Source: Cryptobacteroides sp934698975 (GTDB taxonomy: Bacteria > Bacteroidota > Bacteroidia > Bacteroidales > UBA932). Taken from it: DNA of 64,000 bases. The notes under the pieces were generated by a model that worked only from the letters and a program-made list of their open reading frames with translations, ran no database searches and was not told the DNA's origin. The position numbers and the translations under genes are program-made. This document shows, piece after piece, positions 25,258-32,931 of this stretch (position 1 is the stretch's first letter; each line of letters begins with the position of its first letter). The stretch lies in NCBI GenBank assembly GCA_934698975.1, contig CAKUVR010000004.1, forward strand, positions 91,231 through 155,230. The letters are read 5' to 3'.

Positions 25258-26625
25258 ATGTCCACAAAGAATTCGGGACACATTGAGATAGATATGCTCC
25301 ATGGGCCTTTGCTCATGAAGATTCTTTTGTTTGCGCTGCCGTTGGCGGCCAGCAGTGTGCTGCAGCAGCTGTTCAATTCGGTGGATGTGGCAGTGGTAGG
25401 CCGGTTCGTAAGCAGCGAGGCATTGGCGGCAGTGGGGAGCAACGCCCCTGTAATCAATCTGTTGATCAATCTGTTCGTGGGGATCTCGATGGGAGCCAAC
25501 GCAATCATCTCAAACCACATCGGGCAGAATGACAGGGAGAAGATACGCAGCGCGGTGAGTACGTCTGCCGTGGTTGCCTTGTTCAGCGGCATCCTACTGA
25601 TGGTGCTGGGAGTGTCGGTCGCCGGCCCGATCCACCGCATGATGGGCACGCCTGAAGAAGTCACGAATATGGCTGTGTCATATCTACGGCTATACTTCAT
25701 AGGCATGCCGTTCATCATGATATTCAACTTCGGCTCTGCGATTCTTCGGAGTCTCGGGGACACCAGAAGGCCTCTATACATACTGATTGCGGCCGGGGTT
25801 GTTAACACGGTTCTCAATCTGCTGTTTGTCATCGTTTTCCACATGGGTGTGGATGGTGTGGCCATAGCAACGGGCATATCCAATCTGTTCAGTGCCGTTA
25901 TGGTTGTACAAATCCTTCTGCGGGAGCAGGATCCATACAAACTGCATCTTGACGACATGCGCATCCAAAAGGAAGAACTCTCGCACATGCTGGAGATCGG
26001 CGTGCCGGCGGGACTGCAAGGGGTGGTGTTCTCAATCTCCAACGTGATCATCCAGGCCAGCATCAACAGTTACGGTTTCAATGCGGTCGCCGGCTCGGCG
26101 GCGGCGCTGAACTTCGAGCAATACTGCTATTATGTCGTCGCTGCCTTCAACGGAGCGGCAATCAGTTTTGTCGGGCAGAACTATGGAGCCGGGAATATGG
26201 ATCGTGTCCGGAGAATATTCCGGATCTGTCTGTGGATGGGAATATTATCCTGCGCAGCCCTCAACTTGATATTCACCGGATGGTCAGACTTCTTTCTTGC
26301 ACTGTTCACCGACTCTGATGTCGTGAAAGAGTTTGGTTCCATCAGAATGAAGACGGTTCTGTTGCTTCAAGGCTTGGTCTGCACCTACGAGATTCCTGGA
26401 TCAGCCCTGCGTGGCATGGGCCATTCGATGCTTCCGACCCTTCTGACTGTTTTCGGGACCTGCATCCTGCGTATTGTCTGGGTCTACACAGTCTGCCCGG
26501 TCTGGCAAGGATTCCATGCGCTGATGTTCGTGTACCCCGTCTCCTGGACCATCACCGGAATCATGGTCATGACCGCCTGGCTCGTCACGTTCCGCAAAGT
26601 ACGCAAGAAATCACTAACAACCTGA
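25258..26625 (+). CDS. MATE-family efflux pump (second of two)
   Basis: 455 residues. FALPLAASSVLQQLFNSVDV in helix 1, then VVGRFVSSEALAAVG and IGVPAGLQGVVFSISNVII at the start of the second half are typical of the DinF-like MATE branch. It is translated from the same transcript as the preceding MATE gene (5-bp gap) and ends convergent with the GNAT gene. Two unlike MATE pumps in one operon may handle different substrates or work together. Confidence 0.92.
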   Translation: MSTKNSGHIEIDMLHGPLLMKILLFALPLAASSVLQQLFNSVDVAVVGRFVSSEALAAVGSNAPVINLLINLFVGISMGANAIISNHIGQNDREKIRSAVSTSAVVALFSGILLMVLGVSVAGPIHRMMGTPEEVTNMAVSYLRLYFIGMPFIMIFNFGSAILRSLGDTRRPLYILIAAGVVNTVLNLLFVIVFHMGVDGVAIATGISNLFSAVMVVQILLREQDPYKLHLDDMRIQKEELSHMLEIGVPAGLQGVVFSISNVIIQASINSYGFNAVAGSAAALNFEQYCYYVVAAFNGAAISFVGQNYGAGNMDRVRRIFRICLWMGILSCAALNLIFTGWSDFFLALFTDSDVVKEFGSIRMKTVLLLQGLVCTYEIPGSALRGMGHSMLPTLLTVFGTCILRIVWVYTVCPVWQGFHALMFVYPVSWTITGIMVMTAWLVTFRKVRKKSLTT

Positions 26626-26653
26626 GAGTCAACAGACGAAGCAGGCATAAATT

Positions 26654-27145
26654 CTAAAACAAGAGTTCGAGGTCGATGACATCGAGCCAGCGGTCGAATT
26701 TACGACCGACCTCAGAGAACCTTGAGCCTTGACGGAAGCCAAGGCTTTGATGAAACTGGAGGCTGGGGAGGTTGTCGGCGGTGACGCAGGCGATTAGGGC
26801 ATGGTAGCCTTGGCGGCGGCAATCCTCAATCAGTCTGACCATCAAAAGTTTGCCGATTCCTTGATGACAAACTGCCTGATCCAGATAGACGGTGGTCTCA
26901 AGGGTCTTTGAATATGCCTCCCGCTCTTTCCAGAGATGGGCGTAGCAATACCCGATGACCACACCGTCATATTCATAGACAAAGTAAGGGAAGGAGGCGG
27001 AGATGGAATTGATGCGGTCACGCATCTCCTCGACGGAAACAGGTTCGGTCTCGAAGGAAATAGTGGTCGCTGAAACGTAATTGTTGTAAATGGATGCGAT
27101 GCGCTCGGCATCAGCCAAAGCAACAGGCCTTATTATTCCGTCCAT
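26654..27145 (-). CDS. GNAT acetyltransferase (phosphinothricin-acetyltransferase-like)
   Basis: 163 residues from ATG 27145 (MDGIIRPVALADAERIASIY); a longer reading from 27190 adds 15 unlikely residues. GNAT motif A is YLDQAVCHQGIGKLLMVRLI with the acetyl-CoA loop QGIGK. FETEPVSVEEMRDRI and the C-terminal LQFHQSLGFRQ are characteristic of the PAT/bar-like subfamily, which acetylates small amines such as methionine sulfoximine. It follows the flavodoxin gene in the same direction with an 86-bp gap to the preferred start. Confidence 0.85.
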   Translation of the reverse strand: MDGIIRPVALADAERIASIYNNYVSATTISFETEPVSVEEMRDRINSISASFPYFVYEYDGVVIGYCYAHLWKEREAYSKTLETTVYLDQAVCHQGIGKLLMVRLIEDCRRQGYHALIACVTADNLPSLQFHQSLGFRQGSRFSEVGRKFDRWLDVIDLELLF

Positions 27146-27231
27146 TCTGAATTTTTCCGAAAGATAACTAAAAAGCGGGAATATGACCAAGCATGTTCCC
27201 GCAAAACTTTAAATCGGTGAACCAGCACACG

Positions 27232-27795
27232 CTACAGGCTCTTGACCCACTCGTCAACAGTCTTCTGGCTGGCTCCGTTCAGGAGTTTTCCAGTCTTGAA
27301 ATTGACTTCCGGATATTGCTTTCCGAGCACCTTGAGGGAGTTCTGGATTCCGCTGCCGCCGGATGTCATGAAGAGGATGACTGTTTTTCCTTTCAGGCCG
27401 TAAGCCTCGATGAATGTGTTGATGATCCTCGGGGCGCCGTTCCACCAGTTCGGGAAACCAAGGTAAACCACATCGTATGCGTCCAGGTTTTCCTTGCTCT
27501 TCACAAATGCCGGACGTGAGGACGGATCGGCGTTCTCCTTGCAGCAGCGCGATGTCTCAATGGTCCAGTCCAGATCCTCGGCGGAATATTCCACCTCTGG
27601 GGTGATCTTGTAAAGTTCCCCGCTTGTAGCGGTGGCAATCTTCTTCGCCAGTGACTCAGTCGTTCCGGTGGCGGAGAAATAAGCCACAAGTGTCTTGTTC
27701 TCAGTCATATTCTTCTTCTCCTTCTTTTGTCCGCAGGCTGTGACGTTGATTAGCCCCAAGGCCACAACCGCGATGATAAAAACAATTCTTTTCAT
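27232..27795 (-). CDS. Flavodoxin with lipoprotein-type leader
   Basis: 187 residues. The N-terminus has a lipoprotein signal (INVTAC, Cys at about 21) and then a Lys/Glu linker. The flavodoxin domain starts at about residue 35: LVAYFSATGTTESLAKKIA holds the FMN phosphate loop, VYLGFPNWWNGAPRIINTFI the second FMN loop. An internal ATG (MTENKTLVAYFS) would give a cytoplasmic flavodoxin, but the leader is well formed. It sits between the GNAT and carboxymuconolactone-decarboxylase genes, an arrangement common in Bacteroidota redox clusters. Confidence 0.87.
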   Translation of the reverse strand: MKRIVFIIAVVALGLINVTACGQKKEKKNMTENKTLVAYFSATGTTESLAKKIATATSGELYKITPEVEYSAEDLDWTIETSRCCKENADPSSRPAFVKSKENLDAYDVVYLGFPNWWNGAPRIINTFIEAYGLKGKTVILFMTSGGSGIQNSLKVLGKQYPEVNFKTGKLLNGASQKTVDEWVKSL

Positions 27796-27813
27796 AATCC
27801 TATCTGGTTTTGA

Positions 27814-28944
27814 TTACTTCTCGCAAGCGGCATATTGCTCGTCAGTGACAGGCTCAAGCCATTCATTGCTGGATTCTCCTCCGGTGGCAACGTGGGTGGC
27901 GATGTGCTGGAACCAACTGTCCTTTGTCGCCCCGTGCCAATGCTTTACACCTTCCGGGATGTCAACCACATCCCCGGCCTTCAACTTGATGACCGGTTTG
28001 CCCCATTCCTGGTACAAACCCTCACCGCTGACGCAGATCAGAATCTGCCTTGCTCCGTGATGAATATGCCAATTGTTGCGGCAGCCCGGCTCAAAGGTGA
28101 CGTTGGACATAGGAAGAACCGTAGACTCGCCTTCTTTCAGGTTCACTGGCTTCAGGGGAGCCAGGTAACTGTTACCGGTAAAGTACCGGGCGTAAGCGCT
28201 GTTAGGCCGCCCCTTAGGGAAATCCGTGTCGCCAATCGGTGGCATCTGGGTAAACTCCTCACCAAACACCTTCGCGATGGCCTGCGCGGCCCTGTAAGCT
28301 TCTTTCGCTCCGACTTTTTCCTCCAGGACGGCAGGGATGGCGTGGATCTCGTCATCCTTCAGGCCCATATTCCTTGAACCCGCGATGTGCGAGCCAAGCT
28401 GCGGAGCCAACCCCTCGATCGAGGCCAGCGCGCTGATTGTCACCAACTCCCTTTCAGCCCAAGTCAGGACATCTCTCGCGAATATGTCACCGAAGAGGTG
28501 GGCCTTGAGGTAGTAATCCTCCGCCGGACAGAAAGCGTAATTGAAAGGCCTGCCGGTCAACCGGGACTGAACCTCGGTTCCGACCTTGAGAGCATCGAAA
28601 TCCTCAGGAATCGGAGATGCCTCCGGTCCGACCTCTGTCTGTTTTCCGTCAGCCGCTCTCTGATCCAAGACTTTCTGGAGAGTTCCCAGCCCGTTCAGAG
28701 AGCGCGGGAATCCGGTGTAGGCGTACAAGTGAGAGAGAATCTCCTTCACCTGATTGACAGTAAGGCCGTTGTCAAGGCCGTACCCTATGCTGGAGGCCAG
28801 TCCGGCGAGGTCGCCGCGCGCCTCGTTGGCAGCGATGGCCACTATGCCCTGCTGCCTTTCGTTCAATGTTTCGTTCTGTGCCATAAGATTAATGTTTGTC
28901 ATTAGAATGCCAGAGAATATCAAGGCTATAATCTTGAGTTTCAT
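27814..28944 (-). CDS. Carboxymuconolactone decarboxylase-like protein fused to a cupin
   Basis: 376 residues with a signal peptide ending at NLMAQ (residue 23). Two AhpD/CMD-like helical regions follow: GLASSIGYGLDNGLTVNQVKEIL and FARDVLTWAERELVTISALA. The last third is a cupin with metal ligands in GCRNNWHIHHGARQILIC and GDVVDIPEGVKHWHGA. The CMD regions lack the CxxC pair of true AhpD peroxidase. The role is probably oxidative or quinone-type chemistry in the periplasm, inferred from the flavodoxin partner 18 bp downstream and the AraC gene 12 bp upstream. Confidence 0.88.
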   Translation of the reverse strand: MKLKIIALIFSGILMTNINLMAQNETLNERQQGIVAIAANEARGDLAGLASSIGYGLDNGLTVNQVKEILSHLYAYTGFPRSLNGLGTLQKVLDQRAADGKQTEVGPEASPIPEDFDALKVGTEVQSRLTGRPFNYAFCPAEDYYLKAHLFGDIFARDVLTWAERELVTISALASIEGLAPQLGSHIAGSRNMGLKDDEIHAIPAVLEEKVGAKEAYRAAQAIAKVFGEEFTQMPPIGDTDFPKGRPNSAYARYFTGNSYLAPLKPVNLKEGESTVLPMSNVTFEPGCRNNWHIHHGARQILICVSGEGLYQEWGKPVIKLKAGDVVDIPEGVKHWHGATKDSWFQHIATHVATGGESSNEWLEPVTDEQYAACEK

Positions 28945-28956
28945 ATACTTCTTTCT

Positions 28957-29862
28957 TTATGATTGCTGCCGGCGGTACTCGCTCGGAGTCATCCCGGAGT
29001 GTTTCTTGAAGAATCTCACGAAGTGCTGAGGATAGAGGAAGCCGAGCGAGGCGGCCACTTCCTTGACGGAAAGTTCCGGTGAGGCGAGCTGACGCTTGGC
29101 GTAGCAGAACAAGCGTACGGCGATATATTCCTGAGCGGTCTTGCCGGTCTCGGCCTTGACCATGTCGCCAAAGTAGTTCGGAGAGAGGAAAACCTTGTCG
29201 GCAAAGTACTTGACCGTCGGTAGCCCCTCTGTCTCGGTCTTGCCGGAGGCGATATATTCATCGACAAAATTCTCGAATTTGGCGATGACACCGAGGTTCA
29301 GATCCTGCCTTGTGACGAACTGCCTTTCGTAGAAGCGTAGGCAATAGTCGAGGATCAGTTCTATGTTCGTTGTCACAAGGCTTTTGGTGTGCCTGTCGAT
29401 TGGATTCTGAAGTTCCTTTCCGACAATCGCCATGCAGTCCGTGATTATCTTACGCTCATCCTCGGAAAGGTGCAGGGCCTCATTGGAAGCGTAGGAGAAA
29501 AAGGTATAGTCCTTCATCTTGCGCTCCAGAGAAGTTCCATGCAGGAAGTCCGGATGGAAAAGGATGCCCTTCGCCCTCTTCGGCACTCCGGCCACGGACT
29601 CGTAGCCAACGACCTGATCAGGTGCTATGCTGACAATCGTCTGGCCATCAAAGTCGTACTTGGTCTTGCCATAGTTGATGACACACCCTTTGGTTTCCTT
29701 CAGAAACAGTGAATAGAATCCGTTTGTGTGTCGTCCCGAAATGAGTTTGCTGTTGCTCTCGTCAAATTCCACGTACGCCACCAGCGGATGCATGGTCTTG
29801 AAGCCGTACATGTTGTTGTACTGCTCAATGGTCTCTATCTTATAAATCTCATCCATATTCAT
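28957..29862 (-). CDS. AraC-family transcriptional regulator
   Basis: 301 residues with an N-terminal sensor domain (GRHTNGFYSLFLKETKGCV) and a C-terminal AraC DNA-binding domain: VFLSPNYFGDMVKAETGKTA, then EVAASLGFLYPQHFVRFFKK, SGMTPSEYR. It heads a minus-strand run with the CMD-cupin (12 bp), flavodoxin and GNAT genes, which it probably regulates. ATG 29862 or 29856 are both possible. Confidence 0.9.
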   Translation of the reverse strand: MNMDEIYKIETIEQYNNMYGFKTMHPLVAYVEFDESNSKLISGRHTNGFYSLFLKETKGCVINYGKTKYDFDGQTIVSIAPDQVVGYESVAGVPKRAKGILFHPDFLHGTSLERKMKDYTFFSYASNEALHLSEDERKIITDCMAIVGKELQNPIDRHTKSLVTTNIELILDYCLRFYERQFVTRQDLNLGVIAKFENFVDEYIASGKTETEGLPTVKYFADKVFLSPNYFGDMVKAETGKTAQEYIAVRLFCYAKRQLASPELSVKEVAASLGFLYPQHFVRFFKKHSGMTPSEYRRQQS

Positions 29863-30057
29863 TTACCGATTTCCGACCGCAATTTATGCAAATCCCGGAC
29901 AATTTCCACCACTAATCTCTGAATATGCGTAATCTTGGTACTTCTTTCCGTAAGAATGGTAGTCCGGTTCTATTCTCGTAAAAAATAACGGACTTATGCA
30001 CTTTAGGCTTGCGATCAATAACAAGTCTCTCATTCGACAGTTATATGCCACCAGTAA

Positions 30058-30162
30058 GTGCTCGGCTGCACCATCGGGAGACGAAAAGTGTGGAAAATGA
30101 TTCCCAAGAGTGCACGATACACTCTTGGGAATCAAAAGAGGCCGAAAATGCTGCCGATGAGA
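30058..30162. repeat. Two units of the 52-bp repeat with a perfect hairpin
   Basis: Units at 30058-30109 and 30110-30162 match the array at 18017-18315 in length and in landmarks (CGGCTGCACC..., GGCCGAAAATGCTGCC). At the junction GATTCCCAAGAGTG (30099-30112) and CACTCTTGGGAATC (30120-30133) form a perfect 14-bp stem with loop CACGATA, the same arrangement as at the end of the first array. The rest of 29863-30057 shows nothing I can name beyond a possible degenerate unit. Confidence 0.75.
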
Positions 30163-30202
30163 TCATACGCAAGCCTAAGTGCATCATAGTACCGAAAAAT
30201 AA

Positions 30203-30232
30203 TTGGAAATTCGAAAAAACTTGTTACTTTTG
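30203..30232 (+). promoter_or_regulatory. Promoter of a short transcript
   Basis: TTGG (30203-30206), 18 bp, TACTTTTG (30225-30232, full -7 match). A strong terminator lies only 29 bp further on, so the default transcript would be about 60 nt. Confidence 0.6.
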
Positions 30233-30260
30233 CAAAGTACATAATAAAGTCTGAGAAATA

Positions 30261-30300
30261 AAATCAGGCATCTATCCCTAAATGGATGCCTGATTTTTTT
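30261..30300 (+). terminator. Intrinsic terminator of the short transcript
   Basis: 12-bp perfect stem AAATCAGGCATC / GATGCCTGATTT (30261-30272, 30285-30296) running into seven T (30294-30300). Read-through would enter the inverted-repeat-bounded segment at 30309-30569. Confidence 0.85.
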
Positions 30301-30308
30301 ATAGATTT

Positions 30309-30569
30309 AACCGAGGGGTGTACTTTGAAGGGAAGCCGTTAGTTCTTTTACACTCTCAGATAATATATATGTACAAGAAAAGAACACCCCACGCTCATCT
30401 CGAGATATCCATTAAAGTGGAGTATCATCGAATTGTCAAAGTAAAAGCTCATACACGCTTTTGCAAAGGCAAAAAAGTGAAAGTCAAAGTTCACTATCGT
30501 AGATATTAGGGTATCTTCTATTGTGAACAAAGACTACGCCTGAAAGGCTATCCGCTTTACCCCTCGGTT
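30309..30569 (+). other. Segment bounded by 11-bp inverted repeats, possible structured RNA
   Basis: AACCGAGGGGT (30309-30319) and ACCCCTCGGTT (30559-30569) are perfect inverted repeats 239 bp apart; the right one is followed by TTTTATTCTC and so could also act as a terminator arm. Inside lie a basic 46-codon ORF (30369-30509) and AT-rich flanks. No reverse transcriptase, transposase or known structured-RNA motif was found. It could be a small mobile segment, an RNA closed by a long-range stem, or a toxin-type micro-locus. Confidence 0.45.
30369..30509 (+). CDS. Very basic 46-aa peptide, unknown
   Basis: Starts MYKKRTPHAHLEISIKVEYH and ends KGKKVKVKVHYRRY, a run of alternating Lys and Val that predicts amphipathic beta strands. 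About a third of residues are Lys, Arg or His. No signal or membrane segment. It has no own -7 element nearby and lies beyond the terminator at 30261-30300, so expression would need read-through. It may be a nucleic-acid-binding or antimicrobial-like peptide, or not a gene at all. Confidence 0.4.
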   Translation: MYKKRTPHAHLEISIKVEYHRIVKVKAHTRFCKGKKVKVKVHYRRY

Positions 30570-30576
30570 TTTATTC

Positions 30577-31392
30577 TCATTTATTAATCACAAAAGCGGC
30601 CGTGCGGGCGGCGACAGCTGCGGCGGCCTGTGCGAAGTCCTCACCTGAAGATGCGTAAAGAACTCCACGGGAGGAGTTGATCAGGAGACCGCCTTTTGAG
30701 TTGGCACCATTGGCAATCACTTCTTCAGCGCTTCCGCCCTGTGCTCCGACACCTGGGACCAGAAAGAAATTGTCTGGGCAGAACTGCCTGATTTCCTTCA
30801 GTTTGTCAGCTTTTGTGGCACCTACCACAAACATCATGTTATCCGGTGTGGAGATTCCCATCATTTTCTCCATCACAACCTGATAGAGAGGTTTTCCGTC
30901 TTTTTCGGCTATCTGAAAATCTACAGAGGACGGATTGGAGGACAGAGCCACCACGATGGCATAGCGGCCGGGATATTCAAGGAAAGGGGTGACGGTCTCG
31001 CTGCCCATGTAAGGAGAAAGGGTTACGGCATCGAAATCAAAGGTCTCGAAAAGGGACTTGGCGTACATCCTGGCGGTGTTGCCGATGTCTCCCCTCTTGG
31101 CGTCCGCGATGATGAACTGTTCAGGATGGGTTGAACGAATATGCTCGACTGTCTTGTCGAGGATTGCCATGCCGTCCACTCCGAGGCACTCATAGAAGGC
31201 GAGATTCGGTTTGAAGGCGATGCAATGAGGGGCGGTCGCGTCAATGATCTGCCTGTTGAACTCCAACACGGCATCTCCAATCGTCCTCCCAGCCTTCACG
31301 CACTCAGGAATCTTTGCAAAGTCTGTGTCAAGGCCGACACAGAGCATAGAACCTTTTTTCTTTATTTGGGAATATAATTCTGTTGTTGTCAT
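30577..31392 (-). CDS. pyrF: Orotidine 5'-phosphate decarboxylase
   Basis: Decarboxylates OMP to UMP, the last step of de novo pyrimidine synthesis. 271 residues, the longer PyrF type common in Bacteroidota. Signature IIADAKRGDIGNTA contains the catalytic Asp-Lys-x-x-Asp set; MLCVGLDTDFAKIP at the start and VGAQGGSAEEVIANGA near the end bind the ribose phosphate. The stop lies 8 bp from the end of the inverted-repeat segment; the dipeptidase gene is 5 bp upstream in the same direction, so the two may be co-transcribed. Confidence 0.95.
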   Translation of the reverse strand: MTTTELYSQIKKKGSMLCVGLDTDFAKIPECVKAGRTIGDAVLEFNRQIIDATAPHCIAFKPNLAFYECLGVDGMAILDKTVEHIRSTHPEQFIIADAKRGDIGNTARMYAKSLFETFDFDAVTLSPYMGSETVTPFLEYPGRYAIVVALSSNPSSVDFQIAEKDGKPLYQVVMEKMMGISTPDNMMFVVGATKADKLKEIRQFCPDNFFLVPGVGAQGGSAEEVIANGANSKGGLLINSSRGVLYASSGEDFAQAAAAVAARTAAFVINK

Positions 31393-31397
31393 GTTCG

Positions 31398-32762
31398 TTA
31401 CCCGTAATATTCATAAAACTTAGCGATGGACTCCATCCCCGCGAAGAACTGCCTGAGCAAATAACTCTCATTCGGAGAATGAATTGTGTCCCTTTCAAGA
31501 CCGAAGCCCATCAGAAGCGGATCCACGCCAAGGATCTTCTGCATGTCCGCCAGCACGGCAATGCTTCCACCACCTCGACTCGGAACCGGCTTGACGCCAT
31601 AGACCTCCTCCATAGCCTTCGAGGCAGCCTGAAACGCGGGTGACGAGATCGGAATGAGGAAACCCTCTCCCCCCTCGCACGGCTTGACCTCTATGCGGCA
31701 ATATTTCGGAGCGATCTTCTCCAAATGCTTCTTGAATATTCTCGTTATCTTGGCACTCTCCTGATTCGGCACAAGACGCATCGAGATTTTGGCATGAGCC
31801 ACGGACGGGAGAACCGTCTTGGCCCCCTCTCCGGTGTAACCACCCCAGATTCCGCACACATCCAGACAAGGCCTGATGCCTATCCTCTCAAGCGGGGAGT
31901 AGCCTTTCTCGCCACGCAAGGCCTTGACTCCCACAGACTCTTCAAACTCTTTAAGGTTGAACGGAGCCCTTGCAAGCTGGGCACGGTCTTTCTTTGACAG
32001 CTCCACGACATCGTCATAGAATCCGGGAATCGTTACTCGTCCGTCCTTGTCGATCAGCCCGGAGATCAAGTCGCATAGCGTCTGGATAGGATTCGCAACA
32101 GCACCACCGTAATGCCCAGAGTGCAGATCCTTGTCCGGACCTGTCAAGGTCACCTCCAGATAGGCCAGCCCCCTCATTCCACAGTTGATGGACGGAACCT
32201 TGTCGGAAATCATCGTGGTGTCAGAGACAAGTATCACATCGGCTCCAAGCCATTTCTTATGCTCTTCTACCCAAGCCGGGAGGGACGGGCTGCCGATCTC
32301 CTCCTCACCCTCGAAGATGAACTTCACATTGTGGCGCAGCTTGCCGCTACGAAGAAGATATTCAAAAGCCTTGATGTGCATGAAAAGCTGCCCTTTGTCA
32401 TCGTTGGCCCCACGGGCATAAATTGCCTCCTGCCCTGTAGGGTCCTGCTTGATGACTGGTTCGAACGGATCAGTGTGCCACTTCTCAAGAGGCTCCGGTG
32501 GCTGCACATCGTAGTGACCGTAAACCATCACGGTCTTCCACTCCGGGTTCACGACCTTCTTGCCGAACACCACTGGATTACCTTTGCTCGGATATACGCC
32601 CGCCTCATCAGCCCCAGCCTCCAGAAGCAGTTCCTTCAGCCTCTCGGCGCAACGTACCATGTCCTTCTTGTGGTCCTGCTTCGCGCTGATCGACGGAATC
32701 CGCAGCAGGGAGAACAGTTCCTCAAAGAACCGCTCCTTGTTTTCTTGAATATATTCCTTCAT
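31398..32762 (-). CDS. M20-family dipeptidase
   Basis: 454 residues from ATG 32762 (MKEYIQENKERFFEELFSLL); an upstream in-frame reading from 32816 looks like leader. Zinc ligands are seen in VMVYGHYDVQPPEP, ARGANDDKGQLFMH (bridging Asp) and FEGEEEIGSPS; LEVTLTGPDKDLHSGHYGG starts the dimerisation insert. Cytoplasmic hydrolysis of dipeptides such as Xaa-Gly is the family role. It is immediately upstream of pyrF (5 bp). Confidence 0.92.
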   Translation of the reverse strand: MKEYIQENKERFFEELFSLLRIPSISAKQDHKKDMVRCAERLKELLLEAGADEAGVYPSKGNPVVFGKKVVNPEWKTVMVYGHYDVQPPEPLEKWHTDPFEPVIKQDPTGQEAIYARGANDDKGQLFMHIKAFEYLLRSGKLRHNVKFIFEGEEEIGSPSLPAWVEEHKKWLGADVILVSDTTMISDKVPSINCGMRGLAYLEVTLTGPDKDLHSGHYGGAVANPIQTLCDLISGLIDKDGRVTIPGFYDDVVELSKKDRAQLARAPFNLKEFEESVGVKALRGEKGYSPLERIGIRPCLDVCGIWGGYTGEGAKTVLPSVAHAKISMRLVPNQESAKITRIFKKHLEKIAPKYCRIEVKPCEGGEGFLIPISSPAFQAASKAMEEVYGVKPVPSRGGGSIAVLADMQKILGVDPLLMGFGLERDTIHSPNESYLLRQFFAGMESIAKFYEYYG

Positions 32763-32855
32763 TCCTTTGCGTTTTTTGCGTTTCACAAAAATAGCCAAAA
32801 CCAACCATAATTTCAAGCGTGGAGGATAGCTCGTTAATATTCAAGAAAAGAATAT

Positions 32856-32890
32856 ACCCTTCCCCGCACCGCCACGGGCTGGAGAAGGGT
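32856..32890 (-). terminator. Terminator of the Big2 lipoprotein gene
   Basis: ACCCTTCCCC (32856-32865) pairs with GGAGAAGGGT (32881-32890) with one mismatch; on the minus strand the stem is followed by TATTCTTTTCTT. It lies 42 bp after the stop of the gene at 32932. Confidence 0.6.
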
Positions 32891-32931
32891 TATGTATCTA
32901 ATTCATTGAAAAGGCGTTAGCCTCAACGTGA

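Noticed and set aside
25233..26066. 277-codon minus-strand ORF across the MATE genes
   Set aside because: Antisense shadow of the second MATE gene; low-complexity Met/Thr/Ser-rich translation.
23921..26625. Recent tandem duplication of a MATE gene
   Set aside because: The two proteins differ throughout and belong to different branches.
30309..30569. Retron msr-msd locus
   Set aside because: The inverted arms resemble a retron a1/a2 pair, but there is no reverse transcriptase gene in the vicinity.
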